A stretch of 64,000 nucleotides of DNA from positions 19,990,001 through 20,054,000 of the forward strand of contig NW_026947486.1 in NCBI RefSeq assembly GCF_034190915.1. The letters are read 5' to 3'. The DNA comes from Cavia porcellus (lineage: Eukaryota > Chordata > Mammalia > Rodentia > Caviidae). Shown one piece after another: positions 29,401 to 39,715 of the stretch (position 1 is its first letter; each line of letters begins with the position of its first letter). The position numbers were made by a program, and so were the translations under genes. Below the pieces are notes generated by a model that was not told the DNA's origin, searched no databases, and saw only the letters and a list, made by a program, of their open reading frames with translations.

Positions 29401-30945
29401 TATCATAAAAGGCTATCTCCAGAGCTTCATAGACGAGTTCAGGAATGAAGTTATTAATGACCTGAAGCAAGACATAAGCAGAATAGTCAGAGAAATGCTA
29501 AGAACCACCCAAGAAAAAGCAGATGGTGGAATGGAAAAACAGAAAAAGAGGGGAGAATTATTTGATGGAGAAAATAGAGAACACGTAGAATACGTGAAGC
29601 ATGTTCAAAGAGATTACCAGGGAACTAAAAACTCTATCAGAAACTGGCATAACAGTTTGAAAGAAACAAAGGACAGATTATCTGAACTGGAGGGCAGATT
29701 TGTAATATGGGAGCATGAAATGAAAAACTTCTTAAAAATAACAAAGAAACAAACAACAATAATACAAAGACTAAAAGATGATAAGAGGATCTATAACATA
29801 AGAATTAAGTACATAAAAGAAGAAGTAGGGACACAAACAAATGAACTACAAAAGCTACTAGCAGAAATAATCAGGAGAATTTTCCTAATTTAGCAAAAGG
29901 TAAAAATACTCAGATGTATGAATCATACAGGACCCCAGCCACCTACAACCCAAACAGAGCTACACCCAGGCATATAATAATCAAAATACCAGAAATCCAA
30001 TATAAGAACAGAATATTAAAAGCCATCAGAGACAAGAAACAGATCACTTACAAGGGGACACCCATCAGAATTACAGCAGACTTCTCGGCACAAACCATCA
30101 AATCACGAAGAGCGTGGGGCAAAATAATTCAAGCTTTGAAAGATAATAACCTCCAGCCATGATTGATATATCCTGCACAACTATCCCTGGAAATTGATGG
30201 AAAAGCAAGGTGCTTCCAGGATAAAGAGGAACTAGGGGAATATGCACCACCAATTCAACTCTACAGAGAATACTGCAGGATATTCTAAAAAAGAAAAATA
30301 TGAAGAATCCAGAAATAGTGGCAGAGAGGCCACAGTGAATGGAGCAGAAAACAAAATGAAGAAGACAAACTGACAACTAATGACAGAAAAAGAGCTCAAC
30401 AGAAATGAGGCAGAGAAGATTGGATGATAGAACAACTATCTTGGAGAAAACAACATCATAATAGGTAGTGCTGATTTGGTATCATCTTATTTTGAAGTCC
30501 CATCAAGCTTTTGTTCTTCTATCTCCATAGGTCTTAACATGTTGTGTCTTACTGGATTTTATTATGTGTGATAGTATAAACAAAAACTTTTATAGACAAG
30601 GAGATTATACAGAAACCATAGTTCATTATCTGTTAGTTGATTCTAAATACCCTGTAATACTGTCATTCTCTTGAATGGTTATACATTGTGTTGATATATT
30701 TGATGCTGCAGTATACAAAGTTATACTCAAAGATCTCAAGGAAAGAGACAATATGGTAACTACTTTTATGTCAGGATTATCTTGTGGTGAAACACTAATT
30801 TGCTTAAATGGTTATGTATTGATCTGCACTGTTTAGTTGATATGCCCTCTTTTATCTCAATCTCCATTTTATTATTTACTTTTTTATTTTTATCCTTTTA
30901 ACTAAAGGAAAAATAAATGTTAAAAAACAGGATATATTACTTCAT
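29401..30945 (+). mobile_element. ORF1-only (HAL1-like) L1-derived element, 5'-truncated
   Basis: ORF1 begins mid coiled coil at about 29403 and is open to 29893 (YLQSFIDEFRNEVINDLKQD, LSELEGRFVIWEHEMKNF). After a one-base frame break it continues as the ORF1 C-terminal domain to about 30290 (TPRHIIIKIPEIQYKNRILK). There is no endonuclease or RT sequence. About 180 bases of spacer lead into AT-rich text at 30690-30945 that matches the 3'UTR of the L1 at 25560-25820 (CTCTTTTATCTCAATCTC, CAGGATATATTA). ORF1 joined directly to an L1 3'UTR is the half-L1 (HAL1) plan. An internally deleted L1 is the alternative. Confidence 0.68.
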
Positions 30946-30956
30946 TCCTGATCCAT

Positions 30957-30977
30957 TTGTTGTTCAGGAAACAACAA
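30957..30977. repeat. Perfect short palindrome at the inverted-repeat junction
   Basis: TTGTTGTT and AACAACAA pair as an 8-bp stem around the loop CAGGA. It sits exactly between the oppositely oriented L1-derived elements. Confidence 0.8.
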
Positions 30978-32822
30978 TTTTTCTTTTTTGGAATATCCTG
31001 CAGTATTCTCTGTAGAGTTGAATTGGTGGTGCATATTCCCCTAGTTCCTCTTTATCCTGGAAGTACCTTGTTTTTCCATTAATTTCCAGGGATAGTTGTG
31101 CAGGATATATCAATCTTGGCTGGAGGTTATTATCTTTCAAAGCTTGAATTATTTTGCCCCACGCTCTTCGTGATTTGATGGTTTGTGCCGAGAAGTCTGC
31201 TGTAATTCTGATGGGTGTTCCCTTGTAAGTGATCTGTTTCTTGTCTCTGATGGCTTTTAATATTCTGTTCTTATATTGGATTTCTGGTATTTTGATTATT
31301 ATATGCCTGGGTGTAGCTCTGTTTGGGTTGTAGGTGGCTGGGGTCCTGTATGCTTCATACATCTGAGTATCTTTACCTTTTGCTAAATTAGGAAAATTCT
31401 CCTGATTATTTCTGCTAGTAGCTTTTGTAGTTCATTTGTTTGTGTCCCTACCTCTTCTTTTATGTTCTTAATTCTTAAGTTATAGATTCTCTTATCATCT
31501 TTTAGTCTTTGTATTATTGCTGTTTGTTTCTTTGTTATTTTTAAGAAGTTTTTCATTTCATGCTCCCATATTACAAATCTGCCCTCCAGTTCAGATAATC
31601 TATCCTTACTTTCTTTCAAGCTGTTATGCCAGTTTTCAATAGACTTTTTAGTTTCCTGGTAATTTCTTTGAACCTGCTTCACATATTCTATGTTTTCTCT
31701 ATTTTCTCCATCAAACAAGTCTCCTCTTTTTTTCTGTTCTTCCATTCCACCATCTGTTTTTTCTTGGATGGTGCTTAGCATTTCTCTAACTATTCTGCTT
31801 ATGTCTTGCTTCAGGTCATTAATAACTTCATTCCTGAACTTGTCTATGAGGCTCTGGAGATAGCGCTTTATGTCTATTGGTGCTGTGTCTGCTATTGTCT
31901 GTTTCTCAGGAATGGGAGCCGAGGAGCCTTTCTTGTTGCTCCCTCTTCCCATATTCTTTGTTCCTTAAATACAAGCGTATATAGGAGGCCCAGCTTCCTT
32001 CCCTGGCAGCCACAGTCTGATTGAATTGCGCCAGCTAGGTGTTCCTGCCCACCGCAGCAGCACCGGGGAGTTACGGACTGGGCAGCCTATATGGGGCCTG
32101 CCCCTCCAGGTCAACCTACTGAAGGCTTCACCACTAGGGTGCACCTCCAGGTGCTGGGACCTGGGTTGTGCTAGCCTACTGGGTCTCAGCCAGCAGCCTC
32201 ACATAGGCTAGGCACTGCTCACCAATCCTGCTTGAGAGGGGCATATGTGACTGAAGTCACTATAGCACCCTATTCTGGCAAGTCTGCCTGGTCCCTGAAT
32301 GTCCTCTGTTGGAGCCTCCTAGGCCATAGAAGAGTCCCAGTTTCCCTCACTCACCGCAGGTCGATGCATGGCTCCCCGCCCATCCTGCTCTCTACTCTGT
32401 TCACCGATTCCCGTTCTCAGAGCTGTCGCGCGTCTCTCTCCCTACCAAACCGATTCAGATGCAATAGCTGCAGCAGGTAACCCAAATCGCAGCTTCCAAT
32501 GGCGGGGGCTCCAGCTTCCACACTGAGGCTTTATCTGTTCCTGTTGTAGCACCAGGATTGCATTCCCAGTTGGTTTCTCTCAGCCCAGTTCGTTCTTGGG
32601 TCAGCAGGGTATATCTCTTCTTCCTTAGGATTCCTCACTCCACACCATTCCTGGATTCTAAGCTGGGTCTCTCAGAGAGCCTCCGTAGCTGCTGCTATCT
32701 GTCTGCCATGTTCATTGTGATGCTTGAGGGTGTCCGAGGATCTTTTGCAGCCTGCAGTAAGAACTCAAAGAAACTAGAGATGCGTTCAGCTCCAGGCTCT
32801 CAGCACTGAACTCCCAGTGAGT
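30964..32822 (-). mobile_element. L1-derived element, 5'UTR plus ORF1, reverse, 3'-truncated
   Basis: Read on the minus strand, a GC-rich 5'UTR (32822-31953) leads to ORF1 starting MGRGSNKKGSSAPIPEKQTI at 31952, open to 31383. After the frame break it continues at 31362-30964 (TPRHIIIKIPEIQYKNRILK). ORF1 is about 98% identical by eye to the plus-strand copy over 29924-30290. Similarity stops at AAGAAAAA, where the sequence runs into the 3' end of the inverted neighbour. No poly-A is present, so the 3' part was lost or never copied. Confidence 0.8.
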
Positions 32823-33910
32823 CTCAATTGTTTTATGTTCAGTCTTCCTCAGATTAAGGTCCACTTACAATTTAAAACATGCAGAACACACACTACAAAA
32901 AGGCCAGAATAATAACTCGTTATGAGATAAGTGAATTATTAAGAGACATCAGCTAGGTAAAAATGTACAGCGCATGCGCGGTGCCTGGCTGGCATTCCCA
33001 GGGCCCAAGCAACTGTTTCTGTCAGTGGCCTCCAGGTGGCAGTTAGCTCGTTGTTGAGAAGTCGCTGAGGGATTCAGTCAAACAAGTTTCCAAAACAAAT
33101 TCGTGTTCCTCTTGGCAGTCCATGTGTCTAACTTTGGTGGGTGTGCCAGAGTACACATCAGTTATCCCATGAGCTCACCTGGGACTTGGAGCTGCTTTCT
33201 ATGGATTCAATTTCCATTTCCCCTGGGTCCACAGGGTGTATTTTTTGCAAATTGCATCTTTCTTCAGTCAGAGGGTCCCAAAAATGCAGCACCATCTTCC
33301 AGAGCTTGATCTGCAGGTCCCAGACCACCAACTGTACTTCTTAAATTTGTTGGAGGTCTTGGGGAAGATGCCAGGTTGGTGTCTGAGGACTTCTTTAATA
33401 TAGCAATCATAGGCGATGGCATTCTTCCTGGAGTTCTGCCTTCTGTGCTTCTATCTTCTCATGAGGACACTTTCATCAGTCTCCACATTGCCAGACACTG
33501 CACACATAGACCCCTTCGAATCAGAAATACCCAAAGAAGATTTTTCTCTCTTTCAAAGTCATTTATGTTGCTTGGCAAGCACATGGTCATGAGTTTGATT
33601 CCCAGTACCAAAAACAAAACAAAAAGCCATTTATGACGGGTTTTCTTTTATACCTTTCAATTTCTTCGTTACTTTTGGTCTTCATTTTATCTTCTTCAAC
33701 TGTACTTGCCCAGTCTGAACATCTGGAATGTGGTTTATGGGATTCTGGAGTAGGAAAGCTCTCAAGCCTGCAGTGGACAGCCCGCTCCTCCTCCTCCAGC
33801 TTCCTGCACCTCCCTTGGGCTCTGTGCTTCTGCCAGAAGCTCCACCATCAGGCGGGGCGGTGGACTGCGAACAGGCAAGTGGGTGACTTTGGCTCACAGG
33901 CTTTTGTGGG
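32822..33910 (-). pseudogene. SLBP processed pseudogene (histone RNA hairpin-binding protein)
   Basis: On the minus strand, intron-free sequence follows SLBP in order. An N-terminal part begins near 33908, then come text matching SRCSDWAS...EEDKM and RYKRK (about 33640-33740) and the METDESVLMRR region (about 33455-33480). The RNA-binding domain follows at about 33260-33430 ([26 protein letters not shown]), then [19 protein letters not shown] and a C-terminus DFSTTS ending in TAA at 33043-33045. The remainder to 32822 looks like SLBP 3'UTR ending in a CATAAAACAATT-type signal. Multiple frameshifts and stops make it non-functional. The parent gene binds the histone mRNA 3' stem-loop. No poly-A tail is left; an L1 5'UTR abuts the 3' end. 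Confidence 0.9.
33568..33627 (+). repeat. 5'-truncated ID SINE inside the SLBP pseudogene
   Basis: TTGGCAAGCACATGGTCATG, GAGTTTGATTCCCAGTACC and an A-rich tail. It is flanked by a perfect 8-bp target duplication CATTTATG at 33560-33567 and 33628-33635, which proves insertion into the pseudogene. Confidence 0.9.
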
Positions 33911-34059
33911 TAGGAGCAAGCTCTGCAGCATTAGCATAATTATTAATAGCACCTCTTTTGAACTTCAGAAGTGTCTTACTTGGTAAATTAACAGATTGCA
34001 CTATGATGCTTTAAGATACTTAAGGAGGTTACAGCGAAAACGGAATTTTGTTTTCTTTT

Positions 34060-34200
34060 GGTTTTTGAAATACAGTCTATCTGTGCAGTTCAGGCTGGCT
34101 TTGAACTCACTATGTAGCCCACGCTGACCTTTAACTCACACTGATCCTCCTGCCTCAGCCTCCCGAATGCTGGGATTACAGCCACGAGCTACCATGCTAT
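34060..34200 (-). repeat. B1 SINE, reverse
   Basis: CTGTGCAGTTCAGGCTGGCT, GTAGCCCACGCTGACCTTTA and CGAATGCTGGGATTACAG. Confidence 0.88.
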
Positions 34201-34754
34201 GTAGGAACTCTGGCCTCTGTCCTTACTACCATCAGTTATTTTGTGTTACAACAGTCCAGACTTTTCTGCAACAAGCTTTCCCATAAGCTCCTTCCCTCCT
34301 CCAGCCCAGAAAGAGGAAGAGGGCCTGCCAATGGGGAATCTCAGGAAGGGAAAACAGAGAGTTCCCAGAGGAATGCCTGCAACTTGCCTTCCTGGAATGG
34401 TGCCTGTGTGCAGGGCACTGTGCTGACGACTCTGTCTGGTCTTGCTCAGGATGTGCTTGCTAATAACTCTGGAGGAGACTGCAGCATCGAAGTGGAAGGA
34501 TGTTTGACCGGGACCATAGTACCTGCAGTCAGATTTGGTTTTAGACCTGGTTTTAGACCTGTACTGTGACACAGAGAACATGTTTCAGATGCTTGCCTTC
34601 TTAAATGCAAGGATTACAGAGGTGGGCGTGCTTGGTGGAACTTCTCTGTGCCAGGAAACGCATCCCAGGATGCTCAGGCTTCTGGCTGAAGAAAGCTCTG
34701 AGGCCCTGAAGGTACCTGGGGATGCCAGCGTGCATGGATATGAGAGACACAAAG
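34201..34754. other. Unassigned DNA
   Basis: There is no supported gene. TGGTTTTAGACC occurs twice in tandem near 34534-34558. A 108-codon plus-strand open frame (34243-34569) has no family resemblance. Confidence 0.4.
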
Positions 34755-35102
34755 TGTCATGGTTTATGTCAGTGGCCCCCAAGCCTCATGCCTTTTCATT
34801 ATGCATTTGTGATTGGTTCATTGTCTAGCACTTGGATTGGGGTGTGAGTGCACCTGGCCTAGGGGTGGAGCCAAGATGTGATGTAATGGCAGGAAGAAGG
34901 TGTGTCTCTGTCTCTCTCTTGCCAGTTTCTGCCTTGCCCCATTTGCAGCTGCCATGAACTGCGGCCTCACCATGCCACCCTGCCTTGGAGCCAACTGAGT
35001 ATGGACTGAAACCTCCAAAGACTATAAGAAATAAACCTTTCCTTTCCCAACTTTGGGCTTCAGGTATTTTGTCTGAGTGATGAGTAAAAAATAACTAAGA
35101 CA
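34755..35102 (+). mobile_element. MaLR-type solo LTR
   Basis: It begins TGTCATGGTTTATGTCAG and ends AAATAACTAAGACA, with ACTGAAACCTCCAAAGACTA and AAGAAATAAACCTTTCC carrying the polyadenylation signal. This is the standard MaLR LTR layout, and no internal region is seen. Confidence 0.8.
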
Positions 35103-35261
35103 TGGAGCTTGAGCACATACTGGGACTTCCTCTTGCACTGCAGCTATCTCTGGGGAGCACAGGCCCTGCATGCCTGGACCAAAGGGTGGGAAGGAAAGGG
35201 AAGGCCCGGCTTTGCTTCCCATTGAACATTGCCCACTACAGCAGAGTGACAAAGTTAGTGT

Positions 35262-35378
35262 TCTTTGTTTTTTGGGGGACAGTGTCTTGCTATGCAGTTT
35301 GGGCTTCCTTGAACTCACTATGTAGCCTTATCAATCCAAGTGCTGGGATCATAGGCATGTGACATCACACCTGATACT
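35262..35378 (-). repeat. B1 SINE, reverse, with internal loss
   Basis: CTATGCAGTTTGGGCTTCCT, CACTATGTAGCC and AAGTGCTGGGATCATAGGC. Confidence 0.8.
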
Positions 35379-35628
35379 CAAAGTCAGTGTTCAGCACAAC
35401 CTGTGCCTGCCCATGGGACCATGGCTCCTGTTGAGTACAAGGACGGCAGTCGCACTAGTCTCTAAACTCTGTTTAGTCCCCCATACTTCTAGCTCAGTGA
35501 TTTTAGGAGACCACCAAGTGGTAGAGAATTTTCAACAAGTGTTGCCTTCTTTGTATGAGCCTGTGCCAAATGGGAATCTTTCAAAATAATTTCCATCACT
35601 CTTATTATTTCTGTGTGGTATTTCTTTT
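35379..35628. other. Unassigned DNA
   Basis: No gene or clear repeat is seen. Confidence 0.35.
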
Positions 35629-35631
35629 TCT

Positions 35632-35770
35632 TTGAGACAGGGTCTCGCTGTGTAGTTCAGGCTGCCCATGAACTCAGTATGTAGCCCAGGCTGACCTCAA
35701 ACACACAGCAATCCTCCTGCCTCAGCCTCCCGAGTGCTGGGATTACAGGTGTGCACCACCACACATGGCT
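35632..35770 (-). repeat. B1 SINE, reverse
   Basis: TGAGACAGGGTCTCGCTGTG, GTAGCCCAGGCTGACCTCAA and CCGAGTGCTGGGATTACAGG give a near-consensus copy. Confidence 0.92.
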
Positions 35771-35773
35771 GGG

Positions 35774-35778
<5 letters not shown>

Positions 35779-35822
<44 letters not shown>
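35779..35822. repeat. (GT)n microsatellite, about 22 units
   Basis: Uninterrupted GT directly after the B1 5' end. Likely polymorphic. Confidence 0.95.
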
Positions 35823-35823
<1 letters not shown>

Positions 35824-36620
35824 GTACAATTTCCAAGCAGTGGCCCTAACCAGATTGAGGTCAGCCATTTGGGGCTTTTGCAAACTCCATATCCAGAGAC
35901 AACTGCAAAGAAAGGTGTGTGGGTTTAGTTACAGAGCTCTCTGGGAGCAGGAAGCAGTCAACAAACCTCTCCTCCTGGCTTTCTCAGATGCCCCCCTCCA
36001 GGGGTATTCTGTTTGGGGAATTCCCCCAGATTCTGAATATTGCTCCCAGACATATGTCTAAGTTCACTTTGGCATCTGGACAAGGGAGATGTTTCCTATT
36101 TGCCTGACTTTTGCCCCAGCTTCTTTCTCAGTTATGTTAAGCCCTTGGTTAGATTCTTTCCTCTTGCATTCCATATTTTAGCTGATGTTAGGGAACCAAG
36201 TGCAGTGCTTGCAAACACTTAGCTTTCATGTTTGAGCGTTCCAAAGGTTATGCTCTCCTAGCACAGAATGATCACCTTCTATTCAGTGTGTCCAACACTT
36301 GATAACTGTACTGGTAATCCCAAACATACTGAGCAGGCCACATGGGGCCTCACTGTGGTAATAAATGTTGTTTCTTCTCTGTCAAGCTAACTTGCATAAA
36401 ACTGAGCGAAATTCTTCAAAACAGCCTTGAGGGGCTGCAGGTTCATGTAGAAAAAGACAAGAAACAGGACAAGCATTGGCCTAGTGCTTTGTGCATTTCT
36501 TTGCAGTTGAAGAGCATGCCCCAGCACTCTGATGTATGTGCAGTAATTACACTGCAGTGATTACACTGAGTGATTACGAGGAGGGTTGGCAACAAAACTG
36601 TCACCAAAACACAGGGTTTT
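35823..36620. other. Unassigned DNA
   Basis: It is single-copy-like with no supported gene. A small GTGATTACACT-type duplication lies near 36553-36575. Confidence 0.4.
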
Positions 36621-36745
36621 CGGGGCTGGGGATTTAGCTCATCGGCATAAGCACCTGCCTTGCAAGCAGGCAGTCATGAGTTCGATTCCTGATACCGATA
36701 AAAAGGAAAAAGACAAAAAAAAAAAAAAAAAAAAAAACAACAAAA
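36621..36745 (+). repeat. ID-type SINE, young-looking
   Basis: CGGGGCTGGGGATTTAGCTC, GAGTTCGATTCCTGATACCG, the GGAAAAAGACA tail block and a run of more than 20 A. Confidence 0.92.
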
Positions 36746-36819
36746 ACACAGGGTTCTCTGGGGTCATGACCTTGTGCTTTGATTGCAAGAATGGACTGTT
36801 GGAGTGTGCGTATGTGAGG

Positions 36820-36872
36820 ATGAGACAGGGTCTCACTCTGTAATTCAGGCTGGCCTATAACTCACATGACCT
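36820..36872 (-). repeat. Truncated reverse B1
   Basis: GATGAGACAGGGTCTCACTC followed by CAGGCTGGCCTATAACTCAC. Confidence 0.7.
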
Positions 36873-37081
36873 GTAAAATGAGACTCACTCAGAGACATCA
36901 TATCTGCACCATTCTGATGGCCCAATCTTACGACGTGCTGTGACACCAGCCAGCAGGAAGGATACTCTCCTGAAACTGGGCAGGAAAGTTGGGGCAACCC
37001 TACAAATTTACACATCAGAGCTCCCAGGCCATCTATCTGAGCTTACTCTGAGGGTTAAGGGTGGAAGGACCCCAAAAAGAG

Positions 37082-37160
37082 GAACTGGGTGTAGCTCAGT
37101 GGCAAAGCACTTGCCTAGCATGCATGAGGCCCTTACTTTCATCTCTAGCAGTAAAAAACA
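37082..37160 (+). repeat. ID-like SINE, diverged
   Basis: ACTGGGTGTAGCTCAGTGGC and CATCTCTAGCAGTAAAAAAC. Confidence 0.75.
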
Positions 37161-37227
37161 AATAAAAAACACATACTAGGCTCCATACATCTTTCCTGAA
37201 GCAATTGTTACAAAAATTTAAGCTGTA

Positions 37228-37390
37228 ATATCCAGGCATGATGGCACATGCCTGTTGTCTCAGCCCTTGGGAAGCTGAGGCAAAAGGATTGCCATGAATT
37301 CAAGACCAGGCTGAATTGCATAGTGAGCCCTTGTCTCAAAACAAACAAATAAACAAACAGAAAACAAAACAAAAAGCAAAAAGGAAGAAA
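37228..37390 (+). repeat. B1 SINE with long A-rich tail
   Basis: CAGGCATGATGGCACATGCC, GAAGCTGAGGCAAAAGGATT and TTGTCTCAAAACAAAC. Confidence 0.85.
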
Positions 37391-37419
37391 TTTATGCTGT
37401 AATATATTAGTGTGGTGGC

Positions 37420-37815
37420 TTTACAATACACTAGAAAAAAGGAGAAGCAGCAGAGGTGGGGCTCAACAGGACAGGTTCTTTGCAGAACAAGCCTGAGAGG
37501 GACCGCTCTGGCCAGCTGCTCTGGTCCCGGTCATGGGGTCTTCTGTAGGGTTCCGGGGAGGAAGAGTTCAGTAAGAAGGGGTTGTGGCTCCCTGCCAAGG
37601 TCAAGGCTGGAAAGAGCATGAGCCAGCAGGGCAAGGTTGCCCAGGGACGAGGCTTGGGGAAGCTCGGGGAGCAGAGGCTACTGTCATTAGCAGACTGAGT
37701 GTTCCGAGTCCCCAGACGCTGCTGTGCTGGAGGGGGCGTTTTAGAGGGGTCTCTGACAAGGATGGTGGCGGTCTGATTCCTTCAGAACACATCTACAAAT
37801 TCTTCTATAATCCTT
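37420..37815. other. Unassigned GC-moderate DNA
   Basis: No gene is supported. It may be the outer part of an old LTR, because the next segment is MaLR-like. Confidence 0.35.
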
Positions 37816-37817
37816 TG

Positions 37818-38062
37818 TGAGTCTGCTTTCCATTGATGGAACAAATACCTGAGATAATCAGTGATAAAGAGACTCACAGTTTTGGAGGTGAAGATCCCTC
37901 ATAGGCTGGCCCTGCTGTTCTTGTCTGTGGTGGCATGCCATGTGGTGGTGTATGGCAAAAGGTTCCACTTCATGGCTGAAGGTGGGAGAGGAAGGCTGGC
38001 TGTCTCTGCAAGGGCACACTACCAGGAACCAGAAGATCTTCCATTGTGCCCTCATAAAGGTT
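37818..38062 (-). mobile_element. MaLR-type LTR, reverse, partial
   Basis: ACAAATACCTGAGATAATCA, CTCACAGTTTTGGAGGTGAA and TAGGCTGGCCCTGCTGTTCT are the reverse complement of the LTR 3' half seen at 34755-35102. Confidence 0.7.
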
Positions 38063-38064
38063 TT

Positions 38065-38362
38065 CCACCTTGAGGCAGAGGCAGGAAGATCACGGTGAGT
38101 TTGAGACCACCCTGGGCTATGGGGGTGAATTCAAGGCTAGGCTAGTCTGAACTACATAGTTGAGACCTTGTCTCAAAAAAAAAACAAAAACAAAAACAAA
38201 AAACAAGAGCTGGGCATGGTGGCTCACATCTGTAATCCCAGCACTTGGAAGGCTGAGGCAGGAAGATTCTTGCGAGTTTGAGACCAACCTGGGCTACAAA
38301 GTGAGCTCAAGACAAGTGCAAACTGCATGGTGAGACCCTATCTCAAAAAAAAAAAAAAAAGA
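38065..38362 (+). repeat. Two B1 SINEs in tandem
   Basis: The first copy (about 38065-38190) keeps GAGGCAGAGGCAGGAAGATC and ends in an A-rich tail. The second (38208-38362) starts GCTGGGCATGGTGGCTCACA and ends in A15. Confidence 0.88.
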
Positions 38363-38419
38363 CAAAAAAAGTTTCTCCACCTTTCAAACACATCAAGCAA
38401 GGCATCAAATGCTCCCTTT

Positions 38420-38602
38420 GTAAACTAAGGATTGAACCCAGAGTGTTCAAACTAAGCTGCATCCCTGCATCCTTAGTCCTTTTGATTTTGTTTTGAGACA
38501 GGATCTTGCTAAGTTGCTAAATTGCCCAGGCTGGGCTAGAATTTTTTATCCTCCAGCCTCAGCCTCCCTGAGTGCTAGGGTGATAGGGATGCATTCCATG
38601 AT
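38420..38602 (-). repeat. Reverse ID-like and B1 relics
   Basis: AGGATTGAACCCAGAGTGTT, then GTTTTGAGACAGGATCTTGC and CCTCCCTGAGTGCTAGGGTG. Confidence 0.65.
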
Positions 38603-39094
38603 GTAGGCTTTTGTGCGCAGGGTTTCAAGAAGCTTCTGGTCACAGACTACAGTATCCTCCATTCACAGCATGAGTCTTCATGGCCTTACCCATGAGAGCC
38701 AGTGAGACACAGTGAGGCAGTTCTAATAGGCAGTATTTAGCAAGGGTTGTGTGTAACTTCCAAGACTAGCTGATAAAAGACAATGTTTCTGCTTGCTTCT
38801 CTACCATCTCTGATCACCAGCCCAGGGGACACTAGATGCCATGTTGTGAGGGCATCAAGGGTCCCTGCATTGGCTCAGGTGGTGAGGAGCTGGGTAAGTG
38901 GGAAGCAGATCCTCCCAGCCTCAGGAGAGGTGGCCCTGATGAATCTGGCTATATGGGCACACAGGCAAAGCCCTCCAGCTTTGAACAGTGTGTAGGCATT
39001 TTCGCTGACTGCTTTAGGAATAATGTGTGACAAAGAAATAAATAATTAGGACAGTTACTAGAGCTTAAACTTGTTTGATAAATCTTTATAAACT
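38603..39094. other. Unassigned DNA, possibly an old LTR
   Basis: GTGGGAAGCAGATCCTCCCA at about 38900 faintly recalls MLT1-type LTRs. No gene is supported. Confidence 0.3.
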
Positions 39095-39095
39095 C

Positions 39096-39182
39096 CGGCT
39101 GGGGTTTTAGCTCAGCGGCACCTGTACCTGCCTGGCAAGTGCAAGGTCATGAGTTTGAGCCCCAGTACACCTCCCAAAAAAA
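39096..39182 (+). repeat. ID-type SINE
   Basis: GGCTGGGGTTTTAGCTCAGC and GAGTTTGAGCCCCAGTACAC. TAAATCTTTATAAACT (39078) recurs as AAATCTTTATAAACTT (39180), a clear target duplication. Confidence 0.9.
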
Positions 39183-39317
39183 TCTTTATAAACTTAAATC
39201 TCCAGACCATGAGTGGGAAAAAAAAAAAAAACAAGTAGGGGACATATCTGGCTGTCTGCCGGGAGAGATATGTGTGTTTATGCTTGGGAACAGCCACCAT
39301 TTGCACAGATCTTAGTT

Positions 39318-39715
39318 ACTTTTCTCATTGCTGAGATAAAATATTCAATGCCCAAAATTAAAGGGAGAAAGGTTTATTTAGGTCAAAATGTGTAAATGTT
39401 TTAGTCCATATTTTGCTGGCTCCAAAGCAGGGTGGTGTGGCCAAGGGGCGTTGTATAGGATAAACAGTTCATGGCAGGCAGAAAGCAGCAAAATAAATAA
39501 GGGCAATGACCACAGCTCCTTCTATCCTTTACATTTCATCCAGGATACTTAGGGCAGCTAACACTCACACCCTTGATCCTAGTGCCCTTGATCCTAACAT
39601 TGCACCATGAATCAATTCTGGCATCACACACTACATGCAGCCACCTCTGACAAGCCCCACCTATGACCACATGAGGCTTTGGGGGGACATCTAGACACTA
39701 GTAGCAAGCCTCATA
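39318..39715 (-). mobile_element. MaLR-type LTR, reverse
   Basis: Read on the minus strand it holds TATGGACTAAAACATTTACA, AATAAACCTTTCTCCC and a GAATATTTTATCTCAGCAAT end, collinear with the LTR at 34755-35102. Confidence 0.7.

Noticed and set aside
35734..36061. Valine/cysteine-rich small proteins
   Set aside because: These are translations of the (GT)n microsatellite and the adjacent B1.
35100..36600. CRISPR-like regular repeats
   Set aside because: This is mammalian DNA; the regularities are microsatellites and SINEs.
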